From: Spirulina subsalsa PCC 9445
Lineage (GTDB): Bacteria; Cyanobacteriota; Cyanobacteriia; Cyanobacteriales; Spirulinaceae
Assembly (NCBI RefSeq): GCF_000314005.1
Contig: NZ_JH980292.1
Location: 2,249,725 to 2,313,724, forward strand
DNA length: 64,000 nt
Direction of reading: 5' to 3'
The translations under genes and the position numbers were made by a program. This document shows positions 10,943 through 18,982 of this stretch, piece after piece. The notes under the pieces were generated by a model, which searched no databases, was not told the DNA's origin, and saw nothing but the letters and a program-made list of their open reading frames with translations. How positions within the stretch are numbered: the stretch's first letter is position 1; every line of letters begins with the position of its first letter.

Positions 10943-10991
10943 TTTCCCCACCGACTCCCGTTCCCCAGTCAAAAGGGAGTCGGTGGGGAAA
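10943..10991. repeat. Perfect 17-bp inverted repeat
   Basis: TTTCCCCACCGACTCCC at 10943-10959 is matched by its exact reverse complement at 10975-10991, with a 15-nt loop. It is built from the same heptamers as the other spacer repeats. It lies about 150 bp before cysC and could form a strong RNA hairpin, but no T-run follows. Confidence 0.6.
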
Positions 10992-11002
10992 GAATCCCCA
11001 CA

Positions 11003-11067
11003 GCTTTTAGCTCATCGTCGGGAAGCCCGCACCGTACCCGTAGGGTCGGTGTCGGGAGGATGTCACG
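11003..11067 (+). mobile_element. Solitary right end of an IS605-type (TnpB) element
   Basis: The segment from CTTTTAGCTCATCGTCGGGA through GGAAGCCCGC, ACCGTACCCGTAGGGTCGGT and GTCGGGAGGATGTCACG is shared with minus-strand copies at 55814-55860 and 56387-56473, one of which follows a tnpB relic. It forms stacked hairpins as expected of a right end or the omega-RNA scaffold. No tnpB is left here. Confidence 0.55.
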
Positions 11068-11137
11068 TCAGAGAGTGCCAATGTTATAAAATGGGATCCG
11101 CAACCCAAACCTATTTTATTTTTCAGCAGTTTAAACA

Positions 11138-11671
11138 ATGAATCAACGTGGTGTCACTTTATGGTTTACAGGTCTGAGTGGTGCAGGCAAAACTACGATT
11201 AGTTCTGCTGTGGCCGAAGAATTGCGATCGCGCCAATGTAAACTAGAAGTCCTAGACGGCGATATTGTACGCCAAAATTTAACCAAAGGCTTGGGTTTCA
11301 GCAAAGAAGACCGAGACGAAAATATCCGTCGGATTGGTTTTGTTTCCCATCTTCTCACCCGCAATGGGGTAATAGTTATTGTTTCGGCTATTTCCCCCTA
11401 CCGGGAGATTCGAGAGGAAGTGCGGGGCCGCATTGGGGATTTTGTGGAAGTGTATGTGAACGCTCCCCTAGAAGTCTGTGAAGCGCGGGATGTGAAAGGA
11501 CTCTACAAAAAAGCGCGGGCTGGGGAAATTAAACAATTTACTGGAATTGATGACCCCTATGAACCCCCCCTCAATCCCGAAATTGAATGTCGCACGGATC
11601 AGGAAACGTTGGAAGAAAGTAAAGCTAAAGTCTTGAAATACTTAGAAACCTCTGGCTATCTGACGGTGTAA
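11138..11671 (+). CDS. cysC: Adenylyl-sulfate kinase
   Basis: Phosphorylates adenosine 5'-phosphosulfate to PAPS with ATP in assimilatory sulfate reduction. The 177-residue product has the P-loop GLSGAGKTT near residue 13, the APS-binding FSKEDRDENIRRI near 55 and ISPYREIREEVR near 85, all in place, at full family length. The stop TAA overlaps the ATG of the next gene by one base (TAATG), so the two are probably translationally coupled. Confidence 0.95.
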   Translation: MNQRGVTLWFTGLSGAGKTTISSAVAEELRSRQCKLEVLDGDIVRQNLTKGLGFSKEDRDENIRRIGFVSHLLTRNGVIVIVSAISPYREIREEVRGRIGDFVEVYVNAPLEVCEARDVKGLYKKARAGEIKQFTGIDDPYEPPLNPEIECRTDQETLEESKAKVLKYLETSGYLTV

Positions 11672-12264
11672 TGCTCCATCTTCCCCATCTGATTCAGGTG
11701 GTCAAGGAGGAACAAGAAACGGATTCATTCCTCTACCACCACGTTGAGTTTCATCTCACTCCCCGCTCCCTCAGTCAGCTTGAACAAGTCCAACAAGGGG
11801 GATATCCCCTGCACCTGCCCCCTGACTGTCATCATGACCTACGCGCCTATTTAAGGTCGGGTCGAGGTTGTGGGGGGGGATTGACCTTTGTCACCTATTA
11901 CGGGGGTGAGGGAGGCTCTGAAGCCCTGCTCCGGAGCTATTTAGGGGAGGATGGGGAGATGATTCATCAAGTGTGCGATCGCTGTCTGACGAACCCGACC
12001 TTGGCTCTATCCCTCAATCGTGCGCACCACTGGCTCATTCAGCAAGTCCTCCAACACCAGCAACCGTCACCCTTCCCCCCTACCCGGCGACTAGAAGCCA
12101 TTGCTTGGGGGGGAGCCGTCCTGATTATCATGGTTTACAGTGTCATCCACTTAGCCACCGGACACCCTTTCTCAGTGATTACCCTCCTCTCCTTGGGGAT
12201 TATGCTGTGGGGGGTGCAACGGTTGCTGATTTGGGGGTTGAAACGCTTTCCACTTTTCGCCTAA
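11671..12264 (+). CDS. Hypothetical protein with C-terminal membrane hairpin
   Basis: A 197-residue protein whose start overlaps the cysC stop. The first 140 residues are soluble and rich in His and Gln, with a glycine-rich patch GRGCGGGLTFVTYYGGEGG. Two membrane helices follow at about 148-166 (AWGGAVLIIMVYSVIH) and 172-190. No family recognised. Coupling to cysC suggests shared expression, not necessarily shared function. Confidence 0.6.
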   Translation: MLHLPHLIQVVKEEQETDSFLYHHVEFHLTPRSLSQLEQVQQGGYPLHLPPDCHHDLRAYLRSGRGCGGGLTFVTYYGGEGGSEALLRSYLGEDGEMIHQVCDRCLTNPTLALSLNRAHHWLIQQVLQHQQPSPFPPTRRLEAIAWGGAVLIIMVYSVIHLATGHPFSVITLLSLGIMLWGVQRLLIWGLKRFPLFA

Positions 12265-12322
12265 CCTAGCCTAACCCCCCAGAAACCTCCCGTGAACCCT
12301 AGGGGGATAGGGTGGGTAGAGG

Positions 12323-14389
12323 TCACGCCATTAACACCACAACGGAACGGGGGGTGGTCTTATAGTGATCTTCTGTGATGGGAGAGGCTAGAGCGCGATC
12401 GCAATAATCCAGTGGAGACGGGAGCGCCGTGTCAATAATCCGATGCCATCTTTGACCCTTAGCTAAAGGTGGTAACTCAAACGTTAGAGACTCCCAATAG
12501 GCATTCAAAATCAAAAATAGATTTTCCTTCGCCTCCGGATGGGTCAACGTAAACGCTAAACTATGAGCATCATAGAACCATTCCGGTTGATTGACCTTCA
12601 CCCCATGCCAATACAAATGAGGCTTAGAACTATCCTGAGCCACCACTAATAAATCCTCCAATTGAAAAACCTTCAATCGTTGAGTTAAATCAATAATGCC
12701 CTTGACAAAATTCAACATATCGGCATTCTTTTCCACCAAACTCCAATCAAACCAACTGAGTTCATTGTCTTGGCAATAAGCGTTATTATTCCCCTGTTGA
12801 GTGCGTCGCACCTCATCCCCCATCAACAACATAGGAGTCCCCTGAGAGAAAAATAAAATCGTGAACAGATTTTTAATCTGACGAGTGCGTAACGCTAAAA
12901 TTTCCGGGTCATCCGTTTCCCCTTCCTCCCCACAATTCCAACTGAAATTATAATTACAGCCATCCTGACTATTCTCCCCATTAGCCTCATTATGTTTTTC
13001 GTTATAAGCCACCACATCATTAATAGTAAACCCATCATGACAAGTCACAAAATTAATACTGCGATAAGTCTTAAAATCAGGACGATAGTATATATCAGGA
13101 CTGCCTAAAATTCGAGCCGCAATACACCCCACCGCACCCGAATCACTTTTCACAAAACGCCGCACATCATCCCGAAACGGTCCATTCCATTCCGCAAAAC
13201 GTTCACTACTACGGATAAATTCCCCCACCTGATATAAACCGGCCGCATCCCAAGCTTCAGCAATTACCTTAGATTCTACTAACATGGGATCGGTTTCAAT
13301 ATCCCACAACACAGGAGCTTGTTCTACAGGTAATCCTTGAGGATTTCTCGACATAATAGAAGCCAAATCAAAGCGGAATCCATCAACGTGCATTTCATCC
13401 ACCCAGTAGCGCAAACTATCGAGAATCAAACGACAAACAATCGCATGATTGGTATTAACCGTATTCCCGCATCCTGTATAGTTACTGTAATACCTTGGAT
13501 CATCTTCCAATAAATAATAAGTTGGGTTATCCAAACCTCGGAACGAAAGCGTTGGACCTTCCTCATTTCCCTCCGCGGTGTGATTAAACACCACATCTAA
13601 AATTACCTCAATCCCCGCTTTATGGAAAGCCTTGACCATATCCCGAAACTCATTCACCGGACCGAGCGGATCTTTTTGGGAGCTATACTGCCAATGGGGA
13701 GCAAAAAAACCTAGGGTACTATAACCCCAATAATTCACCAAACCGGGTTTAACATCTTGTTCATCAAACTGATGAATCGGCAAAATTTCAACCGCCGTAA
13801 TTCCTAACTCTTTTAAATAAGGAATTTTTTCAATTAACCCCGCAAAAGTTCCCCGTTTTTCTGGGGCAACCCCAGAATTGGGATGGCGAGTAAACCCCCC
13901 AACGTGTAATTCATAGATCACACTATTTGCATAGGGAATTCCCAGAGGAACATCTTCCTCCCAATCATAAAGACTTGAATCTACAACCACACTTTTCAAC
14001 GCTTGGCCGCAATTATCCCCCGGATAAATAGCCGCTTCTCGGTCATAGTTTTCCCAGCCAACAATGGCTTTAGCATAAGGATCAAGAAGCACTTTATCCC
14101 CATCAAACAATAGGCCTTTTTCTGGCGAATAGGGGCCATAAACACGATAGCCATAAATCTGTCCCGCTTTTAACCCTCGGATAAAAATATGCCAGTAAAA
14201 GATTTTACAGTTAATTTTCGGGTCTAGGGGAATAATACGAGCCGGAACTGCATCCTTGGGAGAGTCAAACAGTAAGAGTTCTATGGCAGTGCAGTTCGCC
14301 GAAAAAATACAGAAGTTAACTCCATCCGGGTACACTGTTGCACCAAGGGGGAAACTCCGGCCGGGTAAAATATCCGATTTCATCATCAA
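12323..14389 (-). CDS. glgX: Glycogen debranching enzyme (GlgX/isoamylase type)
   Basis: Hydrolyses alpha-1,6 branches of glycogen. The 688-residue product has an N-terminal CBM48-like domain (SFPLGATVYPDGVNFCIFSA), then the GH13 barrel with conserved region I DVVFNHTAEG, region II GFRFDLAS carrying the nucleophile Asp, region III VIAEAWD carrying the acid Glu, and region IV FVTCHDGF. Length and the GLxNPTYY and EANGENSQDGCN-type segments fit the GlgX/TreX group. It is a single gene. The start may be one of three adjacent Met codons. Confidence 0.94.
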   Translation of the reverse strand: MMMKSDILPGRSFPLGATVYPDGVNFCIFSANCTAIELLLFDSPKDAVPARIIPLDPKINCKIFYWHIFIRGLKAGQIYGYRVYGPYSPEKGLLFDGDKVLLDPYAKAIVGWENYDREAAIYPGDNCGQALKSVVVDSSLYDWEEDVPLGIPYANSVIYELHVGGFTRHPNSGVAPEKRGTFAGLIEKIPYLKELGITAVEILPIHQFDEQDVKPGLVNYWGYSTLGFFAPHWQYSSQKDPLGPVNEFRDMVKAFHKAGIEVILDVVFNHTAEGNEEGPTLSFRGLDNPTYYLLEDDPRYYSNYTGCGNTVNTNHAIVCRLILDSLRYWVDEMHVDGFRFDLASIMSRNPQGLPVEQAPVLWDIETDPMLVESKVIAEAWDAAGLYQVGEFIRSSERFAEWNGPFRDDVRRFVKSDSGAVGCIAARILGSPDIYYRPDFKTYRSINFVTCHDGFTINDVVAYNEKHNEANGENSQDGCNYNFSWNCGEEGETDDPEILALRTRQIKNLFTILFFSQGTPMLLMGDEVRRTQQGNNNAYCQDNELSWFDWSLVEKNADMLNFVKGIIDLTQRLKVFQLEDLLVVAQDSSKPHLYWHGVKVNQPEWFYDAHSLAFTLTHPEAKENLFLILNAYWESLTFELPPLAKGQRWHRIIDTALPSPLDYCDRALASPITEDHYKTTPRSVVVLMA

Positions 14390-14761
14390 GTGTATAGTGT
14401 GTGGTTGTAGGAGAAAAGGGGCATTCAGGGGGGCAAAACGTTAGGTCAAGGGTTACAGATTTACAAAACGGCAAAACTGACAGGAGAAAGACTTACAACA
14501 GGTAGAGAGTTTACAACAGGGCATTTAAGGGGCGCACAAATACCATTAGGGAAAAAGGTTAAGAGCGGACTCACCCAGGGCATCACAAGGATCTGTCCGA
14601 AAAGGTACAACTTAGCTATTCTAAGGCCAATCTTGACCGGCTTCTTGCAAAATCAGGAAAACTTTAGTTTTCTCAGAAGAATGAATTATTAATTCTCAAT
14701 GGGTTTGAGGGGTAAAGCGTTCGGTATAATTGAAACATTACTTAACATAACTTAGAGTTTT
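14390..14761. other. Divergent spacer between glgX and grxC
   Basis: About 370 bp carrying both promoters. Near 14641-14700 it is A/T-rich with an AAAACTTTAGTTTTC hairpin. TATAAT lies at 14725-14730, about 30 bp before the grxC ATG, and is a plausible -10 element. No ORF or known regulatory site was recognised. Confidence 0.45.
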
Positions 14762-15022
14762 ATGGCATCAAAGGTTGAAATTTACACTTGGAGTGCTTGT
14801 CCTTTCTGTCTGCGTGCAAAAGCACTGCTCAATCGTAAGCAGGTTGAATATATCGAGTATTGTATTGATGGAGACAACGAAGCACGGGATAAAATGGCAC
14901 AACGGGCTAACGGAAAGCGTTCTGTCCCGCAAATCTTCATCAACGATCAACATATTGGCGGATGTGATGATATTCACGCCTTAGAGCGCTCTGGTAAATT
15001 AGATCCCCTTTTGAGTGCTTGA
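14762..15022 (+). CDS. grxC: Glutaredoxin 3
   Basis: A small thiol-disulfide oxidoreductase reduced by glutathione. The 86-residue thioredoxin fold has the dithiol active site CPFC near residue 13, the cis-proline segment RSVPQIFI near 55 and the glutathione-binding GGCDD near 67. In many cyanobacteria grxC precedes gshB; here it is followed by a repeat-filled spacer and btpA. Confidence 0.95.
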   Translation: MASKVEIYTWSACPFCLRAKALLNRKQVEYIEYCIDGDNEARDKMAQRANGKRSVPQIFINDQHIGGCDDIHALERSGKLDPLLSA

Positions 15023-15039
15023 TGTACTGAGGACAGCAG

Positions 15040-15146
15040 AAAAGGTCTTTTTGTCGAGCTTTCTGAGGAGCGGCAATAGGGAATAGGGGGGTGTGGGGTT
15101 TGAATGACCCCGACTCCCGACTCCCAGACTTATTCAGCAAGCCCTA
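15040..15146. repeat. Spacer with heptamers and a solitary family A MITE end
   Basis: Short GGGAATA and ACTCCCG heptamers run into TATTCAGCAAGCCCTA at 15131-15146, identical to the right end of the family A MITEs. No matching left end is visible upstream, so this is a solo or truncated copy. Confidence 0.55.
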
Positions 15147-15298
15147 GATAAATTATTCTCCTGCTGTGAGCGGGATACTTCGCGATAGAATATTCAGGGG
15201 ACGTTGAACCTGTGGTTTATCCCCGTTTTTGTGAGAATTGCCCTAGGTCAGCCCCCGGCGTTATATCAATTAATCGGACTGTTATTTTTTAGATTTAA

Positions 15299-16174
15299 GT
15301 GGACTTAACACAGATTTTCCAAACCCGAAACCCAGTCATTGGCGTGGTTCATCTCTTACCCCTTCCGAGTTCTGCTCGTTGGGGTGGAAATTTGCGGGAG
15401 GTGATTGACCGTGCAGAACAAGAGGCTACTGCTTTAGCGGCGGGCGGGGTTGATGGCATTATTATAGAAAACTTTTTTGATGCCCCCTTTACTAAGGATA
15501 ATGTTGATCCGGCGGTGGTGAGTGCCATGACATTGATCACCCAACGGATTCAAAATTTAGTGATGCTCCCGGTGGGGATTAATGTGTTGCGGAATGATGC
15601 CCTGAGTGCCATGGCGATCGCATCAGTCTGTCAATGCCAATTCATTCGGGTTAATGTGTTAACAGGTGTGATGGCAACAGATCAAGGCTTAATTGAGGGT
15701 CGCGCCCATGAATTACTACGCTATCGTCGGGAGTTAGGGAGTGAGGTCTGCATTCTAGCAGATGTGTTAGTCAAACACGCTCGACCGTTAGGGACTCCCA
15801 ATTTAACCACAGCCGTACAGGACACCATTGAACGAGGCTTGGCCGATGGTGTGATTCTGTCAGGCTGGGCAACGGGTAGCCCCCCCAATTTAGAAGATCT
15901 AGAGTTAGCCTGTAGTGCCGCGAAAGGGACTCCGGTATTTATTGGCAGTGGGGCCGATTGGGATAATGTCGGGACATTGCTACAAGCCGCCGATGGGGTC
16001 ATTGTCGCCAGTTCCCTCAAGCGTCGAGGCAAGATTACTGAACCCATTGATCCCATTCGAGTTCAGAATTTTATCGAAGCAGCCCGTCAAGGATTTGCTA
16101 ATCCTCCTGATTTGAACAAAATTAGCGACGCATTCCCCCACCTCGAAGTGGGGGTTAAGGAGCGGCGGGGTTGA
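15299..16174 (+). CDS. btpA: BtpA-family protein, photosystem I biogenesis
   Basis: In Synechocystis BtpA is a peripheral thylakoid protein needed for stable photosystem I reaction-centre proteins. The 291-residue TIM-barrel-like product opens NPVIGVVHLLPLPSS and has GVDGIIIENFFDAPF, RVNVLTGVMATDQG and FIGSGADWDNV, all typical of the BtpA/SgcQ family. The start is GTG at 15299. The last 15 residues (from DAFPHLEV) are encoded by a CCCCCACCTCGAAGTGGGGG hairpin belonging to a mobile-element remnant, so the native C terminus may have been replaced. Confidence 0.92.
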   Translation: MDLTQIFQTRNPVIGVVHLLPLPSSARWGGNLREVIDRAEQEATALAAGGVDGIIIENFFDAPFTKDNVDPAVVSAMTLITQRIQNLVMLPVGINVLRNDALSAMAIASVCQCQFIRVNVLTGVMATDQGLIEGRAHELLRYRRELGSEVCILADVLVKHARPLGTPNLTTAVQDTIERGLADGVILSGWATGSPPNLEDLELACSAAKGTPVFIGSGADWDNVGTLLQAADGVIVASSLKRRGKITEPIDPIRVQNFIEAARQGFANPPDLNKISDAFPHLEVGVKERRG

Positions 16175-16430
16175 GTCATCATAGCCCGGGTTCTCAATGT
16201 ACTACTTGAGGATGGAAAGATGCTTCCATGGGTGGCTCAAAGCCAAGATCCGGGACTACACAGAGATGAAGTGGCAGGAGTTAGGTGGCGAAGTGATTGA
16301 TGTTGTTGCTGCCTATACCTCTAAATCTGATCTAATACCTCCCCACCCAGCAGACCTTAACTTCTTGCGCCGCTCATGAATGCTCCGCCACCTGCGTTCC
16401 GCGAGGTGGGGGTGTCTACAAGGATTTATC
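16150..16430 (+). pseudogene. Degenerate TnpB (IS605-type) fragment
   Basis: The frame at 16197-16379 contains IRDYTEMKWQELGGEVIDV followed by VAAYTSKS, matching the segment before the zinc finger of TnpB, where an Ala/Tyr-Thr-Ser motif precedes the first Cys pair. It is cut off on both sides. Hairpins CCCCCACCTCGAAGTGGGGG at 16136-16155 and a GCGAGGTGGGGGTGTC segment at 16400-16415 border it and look like element ends. Confidence 0.5.
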
Positions 16431-16435
16431 CCTCT

Positions 16436-16828
16436 TCAAAGACCTAGCAACATTCGGGACATGGGGAAGTAGGTTGCCCAACGTTGGGGATCGGGTTCTC
16501 GTTGCCAGAGTTGGCGAGTGACTTGTAGGCGAAGAATAGGGACGCTAGTCCCGCCATTTTTCCCAACAATAGTAATGGCAACTTCTGTCACGACAATATC
16601 CTGATCAAAGACACGCTGGACAGCAGAGCGGGCTACTCCTTCGGCGCGTCGTAACAAGACATCGTAACTTTCATCTTGCCGACGAGACAGTTCAATTTCT
16701 TGGCGCGGCATTCGAGCTTGAACGGAAGTAGTAATGCCTAAAACGAGGGGTAGAGTAACTCCGATTACACTCGAGAGGAAGATTCCTCCCCATAAGGAAG
16801 AATGAAATCGAATAGTGCGGTAACTCAT
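16436..16828 (-). CDS. Hypothetical exported or membrane-anchored protein
   Basis: A 130-residue protein starting MSYRTIRF at 16828; the frame extends to 16876, but that addition looks non-coding. A hydrophobic stretch at about residues 13-33 (GGIFLSSVIGVTLPLVLGIT) is a signal peptide or anchor. The rest is a compact domain with DVLLRRAEGVARSAVQRVF and a beta-rich VVTEVAITIVGKNGG. I do not know the family; it is probably periplasmic. Confidence 0.65.
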   Translation of the reverse strand: MSYRTIRFHSSLWGGIFLSSVIGVTLPLVLGITTSVQARMPRQEIELSRRQDESYDVLLRRAEGVARSAVQRVFDQDIVVTEVAITIVGKNGGTSVPILRLQVTRQLWQREPDPQRWATYFPMSRMLLGL

Positions 16829-17366
16829 TGTAACTAGAGGAATAGGGGATTTGACACTCCATCGGGCTAAAGCCACGAGGATTTTTTAGAGGGGATCACC
16901 AACAAATATTAGTTATTGCTCCTAACAACCACATTGTCGTACCGTACCTTAGCACTAATACAACAGCAGTCCACAAGGCGGTGTCAATTGCCGCTACACT
17001 GTTAGCTTTTGCTTTCAGTTTACTTTAGATTTATGCTTTTCACTCGCTTAACGTCTTGGCTTGTGGGGGCTAGGCATTTGATTTATTTGTACTAACTGCT
17101 ATTTCGGTCAGTCATCTTTTCAACAGGTGTCCCACCACCCTTGAGTTTCACCGTACAATTCAGGTCTTAGTGGAATGCTTCATTTTGCGAGATTTCAGCC
17201 CTATTTAGTCAAGATTTGTGAATAATTAGGCGCATTGGGTTGAATTTTTGAGCATTTTTGTAAAAATGGATACAGAAATAAGGCGGCTTTATTTTTTCGT
17301 CAGAGCCGGACCAATATTTATTTACACAAGTCGGCTGATCGGGATAACAGTTAGCCTCAGATGTGA
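16829..17366. other. Long spacer without a recognised gene
   Basis: About 490 bp with several T-rich runs and no coding frame of note. It lies upstream of the NO-locus remnants, so it may hold the remains of lost promoter or coding DNA from that locus. Confidence 0.4.
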
Positions 17367-17411
17367 TTGCACATTTTGCCAACTTCAAAGCAAATCCTAA
17401 TTATCAATTAT

Positions 17412-17562
17412 TCATTCCCCAGTCTCAAAAATCTTGAGGATTTGTTCTTTGCCTGTTGGGGAAACATTAAAAACTTTGACCCGTCCAGATTTGACAATAA
17501 AAAAGCCAGTGGCGGGTTCTCCCTGCTTAAAAATGACTTCCCCTTTCTTCAAAGATGGACGG
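17412..17562 (-). pseudogene. Fragment of a Crp/Fnr-family regulator
   Basis: Reading the minus strand from about 17562, the frame gives KKGEVIFKQGEPATGFF, then IVKSGRVKVFNVSPTGKEQI and LKIFETGE before a TGA at 17412-17414. This is the middle of a cyclic-nucleotide-binding-like domain of the Crp/Fnr family (KG..IF.QGEPA.G.., G.VKV...SP.G.EQIL..). The N-terminal start, the rest of the sensor domain and the whole DNA-binding domain are missing. Its upstream edge abuts the norB remnant on the other strand. Too short for the usual ORF cut-off but a clear homology by eye. Confidence 0.65.
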
Positions 17563-17711
17563 TGTGGTTACGGATTCCCGGTGACATCATGTTTGCCATC
17601 GGTGCAGTAGTGTTAATATATTGCGTTGCTCAAGCCCTGTTTGGCATTTTCCAACAACCCACCCAAGCGCAGCCCACAGACGCTTTAGTAACGTCGTCTT
17701 CGGCTCCCTAA
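17556..17711 (+). pseudogene. norB: C-terminal remnant of a quinol-dependent nitric oxide reductase
   Basis: The last 52 residues of the frame, from WTVWLRIPGDIMFAIGA through a final membrane helix to a Ser-rich tail, match the C terminus of qNOR/NorB, where W-LRIPGD-(I/V)-F-GA is conserved in the last helix. The remaining roughly 700 residues are gone. The upstream part of the same open frame (17367-17555) is antisense to the Crp/Fnr fragment and is not norB. NorB reduces NO to N2O in the membrane. Confidence 0.6.
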
Positions 17712-17802
17712 CCCGTCTGTAAGCCTGGGTCAGCTTGAGCTATTCTAACGACCCAGGCTAAACCCAATTCGTCCTTTTTACCCATTCTGAGAGAGAAAAA
17801 CC

Positions 17803-18177
17803 ATGGCAACCCTATACGAAAAACTCGGTGGAGCCGATGCCGTTAATTTAGCGGTTGATAAGTTCTATGAACGAGTCCTGCAAGATGACCGCATCAAGCA
17901 CTTTTTTGCTGATGTAGATATGGTCAAACAACGGGCGCATCAAAAAGCATTTCTCACCTACGCCTTTGGGGGTACGGATCAATATGACGGTCGCTATATG
18001 CGAGAAGCTCACAAGAAACTCGTGGAAAAGCACGGTTTAAGTAGTGAGCATTTTGATGCCGTGGCGGAAGATTTGATGGCAACTTTACAAGAAATGGGAG
18101 TTTCAGAGGAATTAATGGCAGAAGTGGCCGCCGTTGCTGCTGCACCTCAACACAAAAAAGATGTTTTGAATCAATAA
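17803..18177 (+). CDS. glbN: Group I truncated hemoglobin (cyanoglobin)
   Basis: A 124-residue 2/2 globin, cytoplasmic, that binds O2 and NO and in cyanobacteria is linked to protection from reactive nitrogen. The three histidines of Synechocystis GlbN are all present at the same numbers: His46 (E10) in QRAHQKAF, His70 (F8, heme ligand) in MREAHKKL, and His117, which forms the covalent heme link, in APQHKKD. Tyr22 (B10) is in KFYERV. A GAGAGAAAAA-type site precedes the ATG. It is the only intact gene of an otherwise broken NO-related locus. Confidence 0.95.
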   Translation: MATLYEKLGGADAVNLAVDKFYERVLQDDRIKHFFADVDMVKQRAHQKAFLTYAFGGTDQYDGRYMREAHKKLVEKHGLSSEHFDAVAEDLMATLQEMGVSEELMAEVAAVAAAPQHKKDVLNQ

Positions 18178-18210
18178 ATACAATCGTAAGCTGTTAGCAA
18201 AATGCTTAAA

Positions 18211-18236
18211 AATCCCCCTTCTTTTGCGGGGGGATT
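18211..18236 (+). terminator. Intrinsic terminator-like hairpin after glbN
   Basis: AATCCCCC pairs with GGGGGGATT around a TTCTTTTGC loop, 34 bp after the glbN stop. A T-run is only partial downstream (near 18249-18256), so it may be a weak terminator or an attenuating hairpin before the ric remnant. Confidence 0.55.
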
Positions 18237-18287
18237 GAAGAGATAAATACTTTTTTACTCAACAGTCCAGTTTTTAGGAGTCTAACC

Positions 18288-18386
18288 ATGACCACTTTCC
18301 AAATCAGTGACACGGTAGGGGCGATTGTTCAGGATCACCCCGCCCTTTCTCGGCTCTTTGAACAAGCCAAAGTAAACTATTGCTGA
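18288..18386 (+). pseudogene. Truncated RIC/YtfE/ScdA iron-sulfur cluster repair protein
   Basis: From an ATG at 18288, with TTAGGAG nine bases upstream, the frame gives TTFQISDTVGAIVQDHPALS and RLFEQAKVNYC, then TGA. This is the DUF542/ScdA_N domain of the di-iron RIC proteins, whose next residues should be a second Cys and Gly-Gly. A shifted frame just after it (KKKSTFAQ) may be the broken continuation. The di-iron hemerythrin-like domain is absent; rloB begins about 60 bp later in convergent orientation. Only 32 codons remain. Confidence 0.7.
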
Positions 18387-18982
18387 AGAAAAAATCTACC
18401 TTCGCTCAAGAGAATAAGCATCACGATTCAAGGTTTGCCGCTTCTATTATCATTTAACAAACCTGTTGAGTTCTTGCACCAATAAATGCACTGTTGTAGA
18501 AGGATTATCTATAGCAGGAATATGGGGATCATATTGATTGAGCAAATTTATAGCATTTCTAATAGCAGTAGGTTGCCTATCAAAAAGCTCATCATATATC
18601 TTCTCGCTATTTTTGTGATACTTGTGATTAAGAAGACGGTCCAACTTTTGAAGATAATCATTTCGAGGAATTCCAGTATTGAGAAACTCAAAGTGAAGAA
18701 CATACCATAATTCAAATGCTTCATTGGAATAAGCTACTTTGAAACCTTGATTCTCAGCATTTCTGATGGCATTATTGAAATCTTCTGGAGTCCAGGAATC
18801 TCGATCAAAAACGCACCATACCTGATCGTAATCTTCTCTTTCCTTCAAATCTTTCGCGCTGTTAAGCAACTTGCTAGGATTTTTTCCTACACCCTTAACA
18901 TCTATCTCAGCAACCAGAAGTGTTGAATCGGTACTTATGAACTAAGTACAAATGGACACACTAACCCTGTTAAGGGGTAAAT

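Noticed and set aside
17367-17555. N-terminal 63 residues of the frame that ends in the norB remnant
   Set aside because: These bases read as a Crp/Fnr fragment on the other strand; the plus-strand reading is accidental.
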